NCBI GenBank assembly: GCA_023441125.1
Contig: JAEZQV010000113.1
Location: 1 to 6,056, forward strand
Source of the DNA: Bacillota bacterium
GTDB lineage: Bacteria > Bacillota_C > Negativicutes > Sporomusales > Sporomusaceae
Length of the DNA: 6,056 nucleotides
Direction of reading: 5' to 3'
The position numbers and the translations under genes were made by a program. Shown one piece after another: positions 1 through 5,805 of this stretch. Under the pieces are notes generated by a model. That model saw only the letters and a list, made by a program, of their open reading frames with translations, ran no database searches and was not told where the DNA came from. The first letter of the stretch is position 1. Each line of letters begins with the position of its first letter.

Positions 1-7
1 TACCAAT

Positions 8-14
8 CCCTCCT
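8..14 (-). promoter_or_regulatory. Shine-Dalgarno site of a gene starting at or beyond the left edge
   Basis: On the minus strand this reads AGGAGGG, nearly the full anti-16S complement. It is followed by ATTGGT and then an A at base 1. An ATG whose first base is position 1 would have ideal spacing of about 7 bases, so the start codon probably straddles or lies just past the window edge. A TTG at 6-4 is too close to the site to be the start. The gene lies downstream of the TPP riboswitch and is therefore expected to act in thiamine synthesis, salvage or uptake. Its identity cannot be seen. Confidence 0.7.
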
Positions 15-26
15 GTAATTATAAAT

Positions 27-54
27 AAAAAAACACATCGTAACGATGCGCTTT
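27..54 (-). terminator. Intrinsic terminator, expression platform of the TPP riboswitch
   Basis: The minus-strand RNA forms CAUCG-UUA-CGAUG (bases 48-36). The stem extends downward through G·U and C-G pairs, and an AAA on the 5' side can pair with the start of a run of seven U (33-27). It lies between the TPP aptamer and the Shine-Dalgarno site, as in an OFF switch that stops transcription when TPP binds. The GUUAC at 44-40, covering loop and stem, is complementary to GUAAC at 78-74 in the 3' strand of aptamer stem P1. A second small hairpin pairs CAGAG (74-70) with CUCUG (59-55). Together these could form the competing antiterminator. The fold is read by eye, not computed. Confidence 0.75.
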
Positions 55-72
55 CAGAGTAGATAAAAGCTC

Positions 73-169
73 TGTTACATCCCTACGCTGGCATTACCCA
101 GATCAGGTACAGGGTCATAGATCTAGCGGATCTATATCTCAGCCGGCCCATCCAGCTCCCCTTGAAACA
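73..169 (-). promoter_or_regulatory. TPP riboswitch (THI element)
   Basis: The minus strand carries the hallmark blocks of the thi-box aptamer in order: GGGG near 161-158, the CUGAGA core at 142-137, and ACCUGAUCUGG (108-98) followed by UAAUGCCAGCGUAGGGA (96-80). P1 can form between UGUUUCA (169-163) and UGUAACA (79-73), with one mismatch. The optional P3a stem-loop is a perfect 7-bp hairpin between 135-129 and 123-117. The aptamer appears complete. It binds thiamine pyrophosphate, and in Firmicutes it usually shuts off thiamine synthesis or transport genes by transcription termination. Recognition rests on these conserved blocks and is strong. Confidence 0.96.
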
Positions 170-190
170 TGAAATATTCGGTTTAATTTA

Positions 191-219
191 ATACTAACAC
201 AGCCAACCATGATTTTCAA
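191..219 (-). promoter_or_regulatory. Candidate sigma-70/A promoter for the TPP-riboswitch transcript
   Basis: On the minus strand a -35 candidate TTGAAA (219-214) and a -10 candidate TAGTAT (196-191) are separated by 17 bases. Transcription would begin about 15 bases upstream of aptamer stem P1, which is the right place for a riboswitch leader. The -35 matches five of six consensus positions and the -10 four of six. The call rests on hexamer match and position. Confidence 0.5.
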
Positions 220-267
220 TATTTGTCCAGCCCGGCCGTCATGATTTTTACTTATTTTTCCACAGGT

Positions 268-290
268 AGCCCGACCGGCTGCGGCCGGCT
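268..290 (-). terminator. GC-rich hairpin directly after the MFS stop, possible weak terminator
   Basis: Immediately after the MFS stop codon the minus-strand RNA can fold AGCCGGCCG against CGGUCGGGCU, with a short loop, one bulged G and one G·U pair. No U-run follows; the next bases are ACCUGUGG. It is therefore not a canonical intrinsic terminator. It may slow polymerase or protect the mRNA 3' end. Any readthrough would enter the downstream riboswitch leader, whose own terminator would then act. Confidence 0.35.
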
Positions 291-1721
291 TCACTCACTC
301 TGGGGCTGTTGCAGCTTGCGCGGACGCTGCAGGGAAACCAGCGCCCCCAGGACGGCCAGGCCGACACCGACCAGCAAAGCATCATGATAGCCGGTCATAA
401 AGGCCATGGTCTGCTGCGCCGCGGTTGGCTGGCCAAGCCCGCTCAGGCTGGCCGCCCGCCGGTACTCCAGGATCGAGACGGCCAGCGCCGTGCCGCACAC
501 CATGCCAAAATTCCGCGCCAGTGCGTTGACACCGCTGGCTACGCCTAGCTGCCTGGGCTGGACGGCGCTCATGACACTGCTGTTATTGGGGGACTGAAAC
601 ATGCCGTTCCCCAGCCCCATCAGGGCCTGGCCGGCCATAATCACCAGCAGCGATGAATCAGGCTGCAGGCCGGCTGTTACCAGCAAGCCGCCGGCCATCA
701 GGCCCAGGCCGGCAATTGTCAGACTGACAGGACCGACCTTGTCCGACAAAGTGCCGCTGACCGGCGCCGTTACCGCCATGGTCAAAGGAAAAGCCGACAT
801 AATGAGTCCGGTCTTGGCCGGCGCAAAGGCCCGCACGTCATGCAAAAAATACGGCAGCAGCAAGGTACACGTAAACATAGCGGCGTAGGAAAGCATGCCG
901 GCTAAATTGCCGGCAGCAAAGACCCAGTTCCGGAAAATGGACAACGCCAGCATAGGCTGTTCAATTCTCTGCTCATACCAGATAAAGGCGACAAATATCA
1001 CCAGCGCCAAACCGCTGCAGGCCAGGGTAGCCGCCGACAGCCAGCCCCAGTCGGTGCCATAGCTTAATACCAGCAAAAAACTGACCATGCCGGCGCTAAA
1101 TAACGCAGCGCCAATATAGTCGATTGTTTCTTTAAGCAAATTCCGGTCCTGAGGCAGAATCAGGCGGACACCGGCATACCCCAGCAAGCCGACAGGCAGA
1201 TTGACAAAAAATATCGAATGCCAGCCGGCATGCTCGACCAGCAGGCCGCCCAGGCCCGGGCCGCTTAAGCTGCCCAGCGCCACGATGGTGCCGGTCATGC
1301 CCAATACTTTACCCCGCTCCTCCGGCGGAAAACTGCTGGTGACAATGGCCATGGCATTGGCCATCAGGGCGGATGCTCCTACCGCCTGCAGCACGCGAAA
1401 GCCAATCAGCATCCCGATCGAATTGGCCAGACCGCAGAGCAGGGAACCGGCCGTAAAGCCAATAAAGCCGTAGCCATAAAGCTTCCGCCGGCCCCATACA
1501 TCTCCCAGCCGTCCCATCAGCGGCAACAGGCTGGTAATCACCAGCAAATAAGCGGTAACCACCCACTGGGCGGTGGGAATATCGGTGTGCAGCGCCGCTG
1601 TAATCGGCGGCAAACCTACGTTAACAATGGATGAAGTCATGGTGGACATAAAGGTCCCTGTAGCAACAACACAAAAAATCAGCCATTTATAATATGTAAC
1701 CTTGCGCAACGTTTCCTGCAT
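291..1721 (-). CDS. DHA2-family MFS transporter (EmrB/QacA-like), probable drug/proton antiporter
   Basis: This 476-residue, highly hydrophobic inner-membrane protein has the layout of the 14-helix DHA2 branch of the major facilitator superfamily, which usually exports drugs or toxic metabolites in exchange for protons. Motif A is clear at residues 70-80 (GRLGDVWGRRK). The motif B arginine lies in RVLQAVGAS (109-117). The antiporter motif C is at 150-161 (GSLSGPGLGGLL). The family block WHSIFFVNLPVGL is at 167-179. The TM1 segment reads MTSSIVNVGLP, where family members usually have LDSSIVNVALP, so the acidic residue is replaced by Thr29. Length is normal and the frame is intact, ending in TGA. 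The ATG is supported by AAAGGAG about 7 bases upstream (1735-1729). It follows the amt terminator on the same strand, so it is probably transcribed alone, but no convincing promoter was found in 1737-1830. The substrate cannot be deduced. Confidence 0.93.
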   Translation of the reverse strand: MQETLRKVTYYKWLIFCVVATGTFMSTMTSSIVNVGLPPITAALHTDIPTAQWVVTAYLLVITSLLPLMGRLGDVWGRRKLYGYGFIGFTAGSLLCGLANSIGMLIGFRVLQAVGASALMANAMAIVTSSFPPEERGKVLGMTGTIVALGSLSGPGLGGLLVEHAGWHSIFFVNLPVGLLGYAGVRLILPQDRNLLKETIDYIGAALFSAGMVSFLLVLSYGTDWGWLSAATLACSGLALVIFVAFIWYEQRIEQPMLALSIFRNWVFAAGNLAGMLSYAAMFTCTLLLPYFLHDVRAFAPAKTGLIMSAFPLTMAVTAPVSGTLSDKVGPVSLTIAGLGLMAGGLLVTAGLQPDSSLLVIMAGQALMGLGNGMFQSPNNSSVMSAVQPRQLGVASGVNALARNFGMVCGTALAVSILEYRRAASLSGLGQPTAAQQTMAFMTGYHDALLVGVGLAVLGALVSLQRPRKLQQPQSE

Positions 1722-1830
1722 CCAAAGACTCCTTTCGCTGATATGACAGTTCTTATGTTAGTTTACCTGCTATTCTTTAGAGAAATTCAACCTGCCAAAA
1801 AGCATTTCCTCTGGAAAAATTTACTATAAA

Positions 1831-1870
1831 GAAAAGAAATCGGCATATTCCACGTGTGTGAAATATGCCG
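1831..1870 (-). terminator. Intrinsic terminator of amt
   Basis: On the minus strand CGGCAUAUU (1870-1862) pairs perfectly with AAUAUGCCG (1849-1841) across a loop of about 12 bases. It is followed by the U-rich AUUUCUUUUCUUUAUAG (1840-1824). The stem starts about 30 bases after the amt stop codon. The tail is interrupted by C residues but sits directly at the foot of the stem. It separates amt from the MFS gene downstream on the same strand. Confidence 0.85.
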
Positions 1871-1900
1871 GATAAGCTTTTATAGCGCAGGAATTTCTGA

Positions 1901-3211
1901 CTACTCCGCCAGGCGGTGCTGCACGACCGGCAGCGGTCTGGCTGCGGCCACAGGCCCCAGCGCAGTAAGCGGATTGCACTCCAGGTCACTGTAAGCCGTA
2001 ATGCCGTGTTCGCTCATATCCAGGCCTTCGGTTTCCTCCTCCACCGATACCCGGATGCCAACCGCGGCTTTCAGAGCGGCAAACAGGGCATACGTGGCGG
2101 CAAACCCCCACAGGGATACTGCAGTTACCCCCAGGGTCTGCACACCCAGCAGGCTCCAGCCGCCGCCATAGAGCAGGCCGCCCTGTTCGGCAAAAATTCC
2201 GACCGCAATTGTGCCAAACGTGCCGCAGACGCCGTGCACGGCAATGGCGCCAACCGGATCATCGGCCCGCAACCGGTCAAACAGCGGCACGGCAAACACC
2301 ACCAGCATGCCGGCAATGCCGCCGATTACGACGGCGCTGACCGGCTCGACAAAGGCACAGCCGGCCGTAATGGCCACCAGGCCGCCCAAGGCCCCGTTGA
2401 TGGCCATGCTGGGGTCGGCTTTGCCCCACTTAATGGCGGTGTAAATGGCGGCAATGGTACCGCCGGCCGCTGCCGACAGATTGGTATTTACGGCGATGCG
2501 GGCAATATTCAAATCCAGCCCCGACAAGGTGCTGCCAGGATTAAAACCAAACCAGCCAAACCACAGCAGGAAAGCCCCCAGGGCAGCCAACGGCAGATTG
2601 TGGCCCGGCAGCACATGCACAACCCCGTCTTTGCCAAACTTACCGGTCCGTGGCCCCAGTACCAGCACAGCCGCCAGCGAAGCCCAGCCGCCTAATGAAT
2701 GCACCACGGCCGAACCGGCAAAATCGAGCATCCCCAGCTTGCCCAGCCAGCCGCCGCTGCTCCAGACCCAGTGGCCGGCAATGGGGTAGATAAACGACGT
2801 GGCAACTAAGGAAAACACCAGGTACGGCATGAACTTCATGCGTTCAGCGACCGCGCCGGACACAATGGTCGCCATGGCAATGGCAAACGCCGCCTGGAAT
2901 AGCCAGTACGCGTATACCGGTATTTTTAAGCCTAAATACCCCATATTGCCTTTGAGAAAAAAGCCCGACCAACCGATGATGCCGACCTGATCCAGGCCAT
3001 ACATCAAAGCAAAGCCGCAAGCGAAATACCCTAAAATGCCTACCGTGCAATCCATAATTACTTTCATAATAATATTCAATGAGTTCTTGCTGCGGACAAA
3101 ACCAGCCTCCAGCGCGGCGAAGCCGCCTTCCATCAGAAAGACCAGGGCAGCGCAGAGCAGCACCCACACCGTGTCGATACCGGCTGCCAGGGAATTAAGC
3201 GATAATTCCAT
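1901..3211 (-). CDS. amt: Ammonium transporter, Amt/MEP/Rh family
   Basis: This 436-residue channel should conduct ammonium across the cytoplasmic membrane as a trimer of 11-helix subunits. The pore residues known from E. coli AmtB are present. The twin histidines are H171 (DFAGSAVVH) and H326 (GAIAVHGVCGTFG). The phenylalanine gate is F109 and F223, in QAAFA and WFGFNPGS. The recruitment site corresponds to W150 and S227, with D163 in DFAG. The C-terminal tail has the family block EEETEGLDMSEHGITAYSDLE (about 391-411), which links subunits and takes part in PII control. After it comes a 25-residue Pro/Ala-rich extension. The N-terminal part reads MEGGFAALEAGFVRSKN rather than the MTPGLALFYGGLVR of AmtB/NrgA, so it belongs to the AMT1-like subgroup. 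No cleavable signal peptide is evident. GAGGAAGGTGA lies just upstream of the ATG. No glnK/glnB is adjacent within the window. The stop is TAG. Confidence 0.97.
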   Translation of the reverse strand: MELSLNSLAAGIDTVWVLLCAALVFLMEGGFAALEAGFVRSKNSLNIIMKVIMDCTVGILGYFACGFALMYGLDQVGIIGWSGFFLKGNMGYLGLKIPVYAYWLFQAAFAIAMATIVSGAVAERMKFMPYLVFSLVATSFIYPIAGHWVWSSGGWLGKLGMLDFAGSAVVHSLGGWASLAAVLVLGPRTGKFGKDGVVHVLPGHNLPLAALGAFLLWFGWFGFNPGSTLSGLDLNIARIAVNTNLSAAAGGTIAAIYTAIKWGKADPSMAINGALGGLVAITAGCAFVEPVSAVVIGGIAGMLVVFAVPLFDRLRADDPVGAIAVHGVCGTFGTIAVGIFAEQGGLLYGGGWSLLGVQTLGVTAVSLWGFAATYALFAALKAAVGIRVSVEEETEGLDMSEHGITAYSDLECNPLTALGPVAAARPLPVVQHRLAE

Positions 3212-3229
3212 TATGTCACCTTCCTCAGT

Positions 3230-3279
3230 AAAAATAAAAAACCAGCAGCACTAATGCTGTACAGCATTAGTGTCACCGG
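3230..3279 (-). terminator. Terminator-like hairpin inside the amt leader (candidate attenuator)
   Basis: Bases 3249-3272 form a perfect 24-bp palindrome with arms CACTAATGCTGT and ACAGCATTAGTG. In the minus-strand RNA the stem continues downward, pairing CCGGUG (3279-3274) with UGCUGG (3247-3242), G·U pairs included, across one A·C mismatch. It runs straight into UUUUUUAUUUUU (3241-3230). This is a good intrinsic terminator. It lies after the amt promoters and ends just before the amt Shine-Dalgarno site, and no minus-strand gene lies upstream for it to end. It therefore most likely acts as a conditional terminator of amt. A small upstream hairpin, UUGGC-GAAGAA-GCCGG (about 3293-3278), shares the CCGG at the terminator base, so the two compete for those bases. 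The controlling factor is unknown. Confidence 0.7.
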
Positions 3280-3312
3280 CTTCTTCGCCAAAAGAGTATG
3301 AAATTAAGTTAT

Positions 3313-3352
3313 ATTATAGCACATTATACTAACTTCACAATACATTTTCCAA
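3313..3352 (-). promoter_or_regulatory. Two overlapping candidate promoters for amt
   Basis: The minus strand has two perfect -10 boxes ten bases apart. The gene-proximal pair is TTGTGA (3340-3335), 16 bases, TATAAT (3318-3313). The distal pair is TTGGAA (3352-3347), 18 bases, TATAAT (3328-3323). Each -35 matches four of six consensus positions. Start sites near 3306 or 3316 would give a leader of about 95-105 bases containing the terminator-like hairpin. An A-run (3361-3356 on the minus strand) lies just upstream and may act as an UP-like element. Confidence 0.65.
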
Positions 3353-3465
3353 ACGTTTTTTCATTTTATGATACAATTACATACTATATATGATCATGTG
3401 CGTAATTAGTGTACTTTTTTTACCATTCAGCTGGTTGCCGCCCCTTGTTTACCGCCGTTACGACA

Positions 3466-3500
3466 GTACTCCCTGCCAAATAATACTTGGCAGGGAGTAC
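3466..3500. repeat. Perfect 14-bp inverted repeat upstream of the helD promoter
   Basis: The arms GTACTCCCTGCCAA (3466-3479) and TTGGCAGGGAGTAC (3487-3500) are exact reverse complements around the 7-base spacer ATAATAC. No T-run follows on either strand, so it is not a standard terminator. It ends 8 bases before the -35 box of the likely helD promoter and more than 100 bases upstream of the amt promoters. It could be an operator, a dispersed palindromic repeat, or a structured RNA from an unseen upstream transcript. The sequence does not tell these apart. Confidence 0.85.
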
Positions 3501-3508
3501 AAAAGAAC

Positions 3509-3538
3509 TTGCTAAACATAGCGGCATCGTCCTATACT
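3509..3538 (+). promoter_or_regulatory. Candidate promoter for helD
   Basis: TTGCTA (3509-3514) and TATACT (3533-3538) are separated by 18 bases. They match four and five of six consensus positions. The predicted start near 3545 gives a leader of about 40 bases ending in GAGGT, five bases before the ATG at 3586. The inverted repeat at 3466-3500 lies directly upstream. Confidence 0.55.
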
Positions 3539-3585
3539 ATTCTAACAGACCCGCAAAGACCAGTATAAACAACGTGAGGTAACCG

Positions 3586-5757
3586 ATGAGCAACCATCCT
3601 GACTTTCCCCGCGAACAGCAGCATCTGGCCGACACCATTGCCGCCATGAAGCAGCTGATTTACGATTTGGAACACGCTATGGAAGAACGCGTGCATAAGA
3701 TTAATCAGTCACTGTCCATAAAAGATGAGGTCAGCGCTTATGTCCATTCGCTGATGAAAAGTGACCATGCCTATAAGGCGGCCGATATTGCCAAGGCGCT
3801 TGACAGCCCTTATTTTGGCCGGGTAGACTTCCGGGAAGACGGTGCTGCCGAATTTGAACAATACTACATCGGCCGGACCAAAGTAGCCAAACTGGACATT
3901 GAGAGTGTCAAAGACATTCTGGTGTTTGACTGGCGTGACCCGGTTTCCACCATTTTCTATGAAGCGCAGGACGGACGGGCCAGCTATGAAGTGCTTGGCC
4001 GTTATACCTATACCGGCGATGTCAGTTTGAAACGCCAGTACAAAATTGAAGACGGACAGCTGCTCGCGATGTCGGAAGACAACATTTTAAGCAAGCTCAT
4101 GTCCCGTCAGCAGGAATCACTGATTGCCGATCCTTTTCTGCTGGAGCGCTTGCTGGCTGGAGCCGGCGACCGGCTCAAGGATATTGTCACTTCCATCCGG
4201 GCGGAGCAAAACCAGATTATTCGCGAGCCGCTCAACCAAGTCACCGTCATCCAGGGAGTGGCCGGTTCCGGCAAGACCACAATCGGCCTGCACCGCCTGT
4301 CTTATCTGTTGTACAACGAAAAGCTCAACCCGGCTAAACTGGTGATTGTGGCTCCCAATAAAATCTTCCTGGATTATATCTCCGACCTGCTGCCGGAAAT
4401 TGATGCCCAGGATGTCCGCCAAACGACCTTTGCCGATCTGGCAGCGCTGGTTATGCAATTGGAACCGGTTATAGCCGAAACTGAACCCGCCGCCGCTGCG
4501 CTGGCTGCGGTGGCCCGCTGGAAGGGAACACCGGAGTTTACCCGGGTGATGGAAATCTTCCTGGACGGCAAGCTGGAAAAATTCTGTCTGAAGCTTAAAG
4601 AAATCAGCCTGTTTGACGGCAATCTGGTCATCAGCCGGGAAGAACAACTGGAAAAAATCGTCGAGGGCGCCGGTATTCCTTATAATGAGCGGTTGCAGAC
4701 GCTCAAACGCTATATCGCCTTCCGGGTAAAAAACTTTCTTGAGGTTTACGAAGCCAGGTTTAAACGCGGCGAAGCCCGCGCCGATGAAAAGACGGCCGGA
4801 CGCTACCGGGCCGAAGGCGATGCCTTCATGGCCAAGCATAGTGCCAAATGGCCGTTGCTTGCGCTTATGGCCGGTTATGCCGAGCTGTTCCAGGACAAAC
4901 CGGCCTGGCGCAAAGCCAAACTGCACGGAGTAGATACTGAGCTGCTGCAAACCCATACGCTGGCAGCTTTGGCAGACGGCCGCACAGAACGTTCCGATCT
5001 GGCGCCGCTTTGCTATCTCAAATATCTCCTGGACGGGCTCAACCATGTTGACAAATTTGATCATATTGCCGTCGACGAAGGCCAGGATATGAACCCGCTG
5101 GAATATCTGGTGCTGGCCCGTTTATCCCGCAACAGCTCCTTTACCATTATGGGTGACATGTCGCAGGCTATTCACACCGACCGGGGACTCACCAGCTGGC
5201 AGACGCTGCTAAAAGACGTATTTGCCCTGGCCAAATGCCGCTATTATGAAGTAAATTTCAGTTATCGTTCGGCCCAAGAGATTGTTGACCTGTTTAACAA
5301 AATCATTCCGGCCGGCCGTTCCAAAGCCGTACCGGTCTATGAAATCGGCCGGCAGCCGGTTATTGAACCGGTCCAGTCGCCCCTGGACGCGTTGCACCGT
5401 ACGCTCGGCATTATCGGCGAATTGCAGCAGTTGGGGTGCAAATCCATCGGTATTTTAACGAAACTGGCAGCAGACAGCCACAAGCTGTTTGCCGGTCTCC
5501 GTTCGGCCGCACCGCACCTTGCCGGTCTCAATCTCATTACCGGCGGGGACCTTAACTATCACGGCGGCATAACAGTAGCTCCCATTCTCCTGGCCAAAGG
5601 ACTTGAATTTGACGGGGTTGTTATCTGGAATGCCTCGGAAAAAAAATTTACAGCTGCCCACCACGATGCCAAGCTGCTGTATGTCGCCATATCCCGGGCC
5701 ATGTATTATCTTTATATTCTGCATCAGGGGCGGTTAACGCCGCTGCTTGACTGCTAG
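3586..5757 (+). CDS. helD: HelD-like superfamily 1 (UvrD/Rep-type) ATPase, probable RNA polymerase-recycling factor
   Basis: All superfamily 1 helicase motifs appear in order in this 723-residue protein. EQNQIIR (207-213) is Q-motif-like. Walker A is GVAGSGKTT (224-232). Walker B is HIAVDEGQD (493-501). Motif III is FTIMGDMSQAI (519-529), motif IV is NFSYRSAQEI (557-566), motif V is LLAKGLEFDGVVIWN (668-682), and motif VI is LLYVAISRA (697-705). The HelD signature is the segment before Walker A: SPYFGRVDF (74-82), YYIGRTK (93-99) and FDWRDPVSTIFYEAQDG (114-130). In Bacillus subtilis HelD (774 residues) ATP turnover helps detach RNA polymerase from stalled or finished complexes, and actinobacterial relatives protect against rifampicin. 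The helical N-terminal arm, which enters the polymerase secondary channel in relatives, is short here, about 70 residues. A motif-poor insertion spans about 290-480. GAGGT lies 5 bases before the ATG. It is monocistronic, with a TAG stop. A DNA repair helicase role cannot be excluded. Confidence 0.92.
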   Translation: MSNHPDFPREQQHLADTIAAMKQLIYDLEHAMEERVHKINQSLSIKDEVSAYVHSLMKSDHAYKAADIAKALDSPYFGRVDFREDGAAEFEQYYIGRTKVAKLDIESVKDILVFDWRDPVSTIFYEAQDGRASYEVLGRYTYTGDVSLKRQYKIEDGQLLAMSEDNILSKLMSRQQESLIADPFLLERLLAGAGDRLKDIVTSIRAEQNQIIREPLNQVTVIQGVAGSGKTTIGLHRLSYLLYNEKLNPAKLVIVAPNKIFLDYISDLLPEIDAQDVRQTTFADLAALVMQLEPVIAETEPAAAALAAVARWKGTPEFTRVMEIFLDGKLEKFCLKLKEISLFDGNLVISREEQLEKIVEGAGIPYNERLQTLKRYIAFRVKNFLEVYEARFKRGEARADEKTAGRYRAEGDAFMAKHSAKWPLLALMAGYAELFQDKPAWRKAKLHGVDTELLQTHTLAALADGRTERSDLAPLCYLKYLLDGLNHVDKFDHIAVDEGQDMNPLEYLVLARLSRNSSFTIMGDMSQAIHTDRGLTSWQTLLKDVFALAKCRYYEVNFSYRSAQEIVDLFNKIIPAGRSKAVPVYEIGRQPVIEPVQSPLDALHRTLGIIGELQQLGCKSIGILTKLAADSHKLFAGLRSAAPHLAGLNLITGGDLNYHGGITVAPILLAKGLEFDGVVIWNASEKKFTAAHHDAKLLYVAISRAMYYLYILHQGRLTPLLDC

Positions 5758-5805
5758 TATTCAGAAATAAGCTCCACCGCTGCCAAACTTCTCGTCAAAC
5801 TCCCG

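Larger units (their letters stand above)
3212..3585. other. Divergent intergenic region between amt and helD
   Basis: This 374-base AT-rich gap carries regulatory signals for two divergent genes and no coding sequence I can support. From the amt side it holds the Shine-Dalgarno site (3226-3216), a terminator-like hairpin (3230-3279), overlapping promoters (3313-3352), an unexplained AT-rich stretch with the octamer palindrome ATGATCAT (3390-3397) and seven T (3415-3421), a perfect inverted repeat (3466-3500), and the helD promoter (3509-3538) and Shine-Dalgarno site (GAGGT, 3576-3580). No sigma-54 promoter or TnrA-like box was recognised on the amt side. Confidence 0.8.

Noticed and set aside
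1765..1795. Repeated ACCTGC (1765-1770 and 1790-1795) around TTCTTTAGAGAA, considered as an operator for the MFS gene
   Set aside because: The repeats are only six bases, their spacing is not a whole number of helical turns, and no clear promoter is present to anchor them.
1777..1989. Small minus-strand frame overlapping the amt 3' end and its terminator
   Set aside because: It runs through the terminator hairpin, is in a different frame from amt, and shows no domain-like features.
1916..2695. Open frame of 259 codons antisense to amt
   Set aside because: It mirrors the amt coding sequence, gives a low-complexity Gly/Gln/Ala-rich product, and has no good ribosome binding site.
3370..3385. 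TGTAA-like half site upstream of amt, considered as a TnrA/GlnR box
   Set aside because: The second half site (TNACA at the right spacing) is missing on both strands.
3405..3421. ATTAGTGT octamer shared with the amt hairpin, followed by a T-run, considered as a second terminator
   Set aside because: No stable stem precedes the T-run; eight shared bases in an AT-rich gap can arise by chance.
3487..3514. TTGGCA...TTGC resembling a sigma-54 promoter upstream of helD
   Set aside because: The GG and GC elements are 22 bases apart instead of about 12, and the TTGGCA is part of the inverted repeat.
4117..5064. Long open frame (315 codons) antisense to helD
   Set aside because: It lies fully inside helD, whose helicase motifs are certain. 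The translation resembles no family I know, and such antisense frames are common in GC-rich genes.
5729..5741. GGCG/CGCC hairpin near the helD stop, considered as a terminator
   Set aside because: The stem is four base pairs, lies inside the coding region, and no T-run follows.
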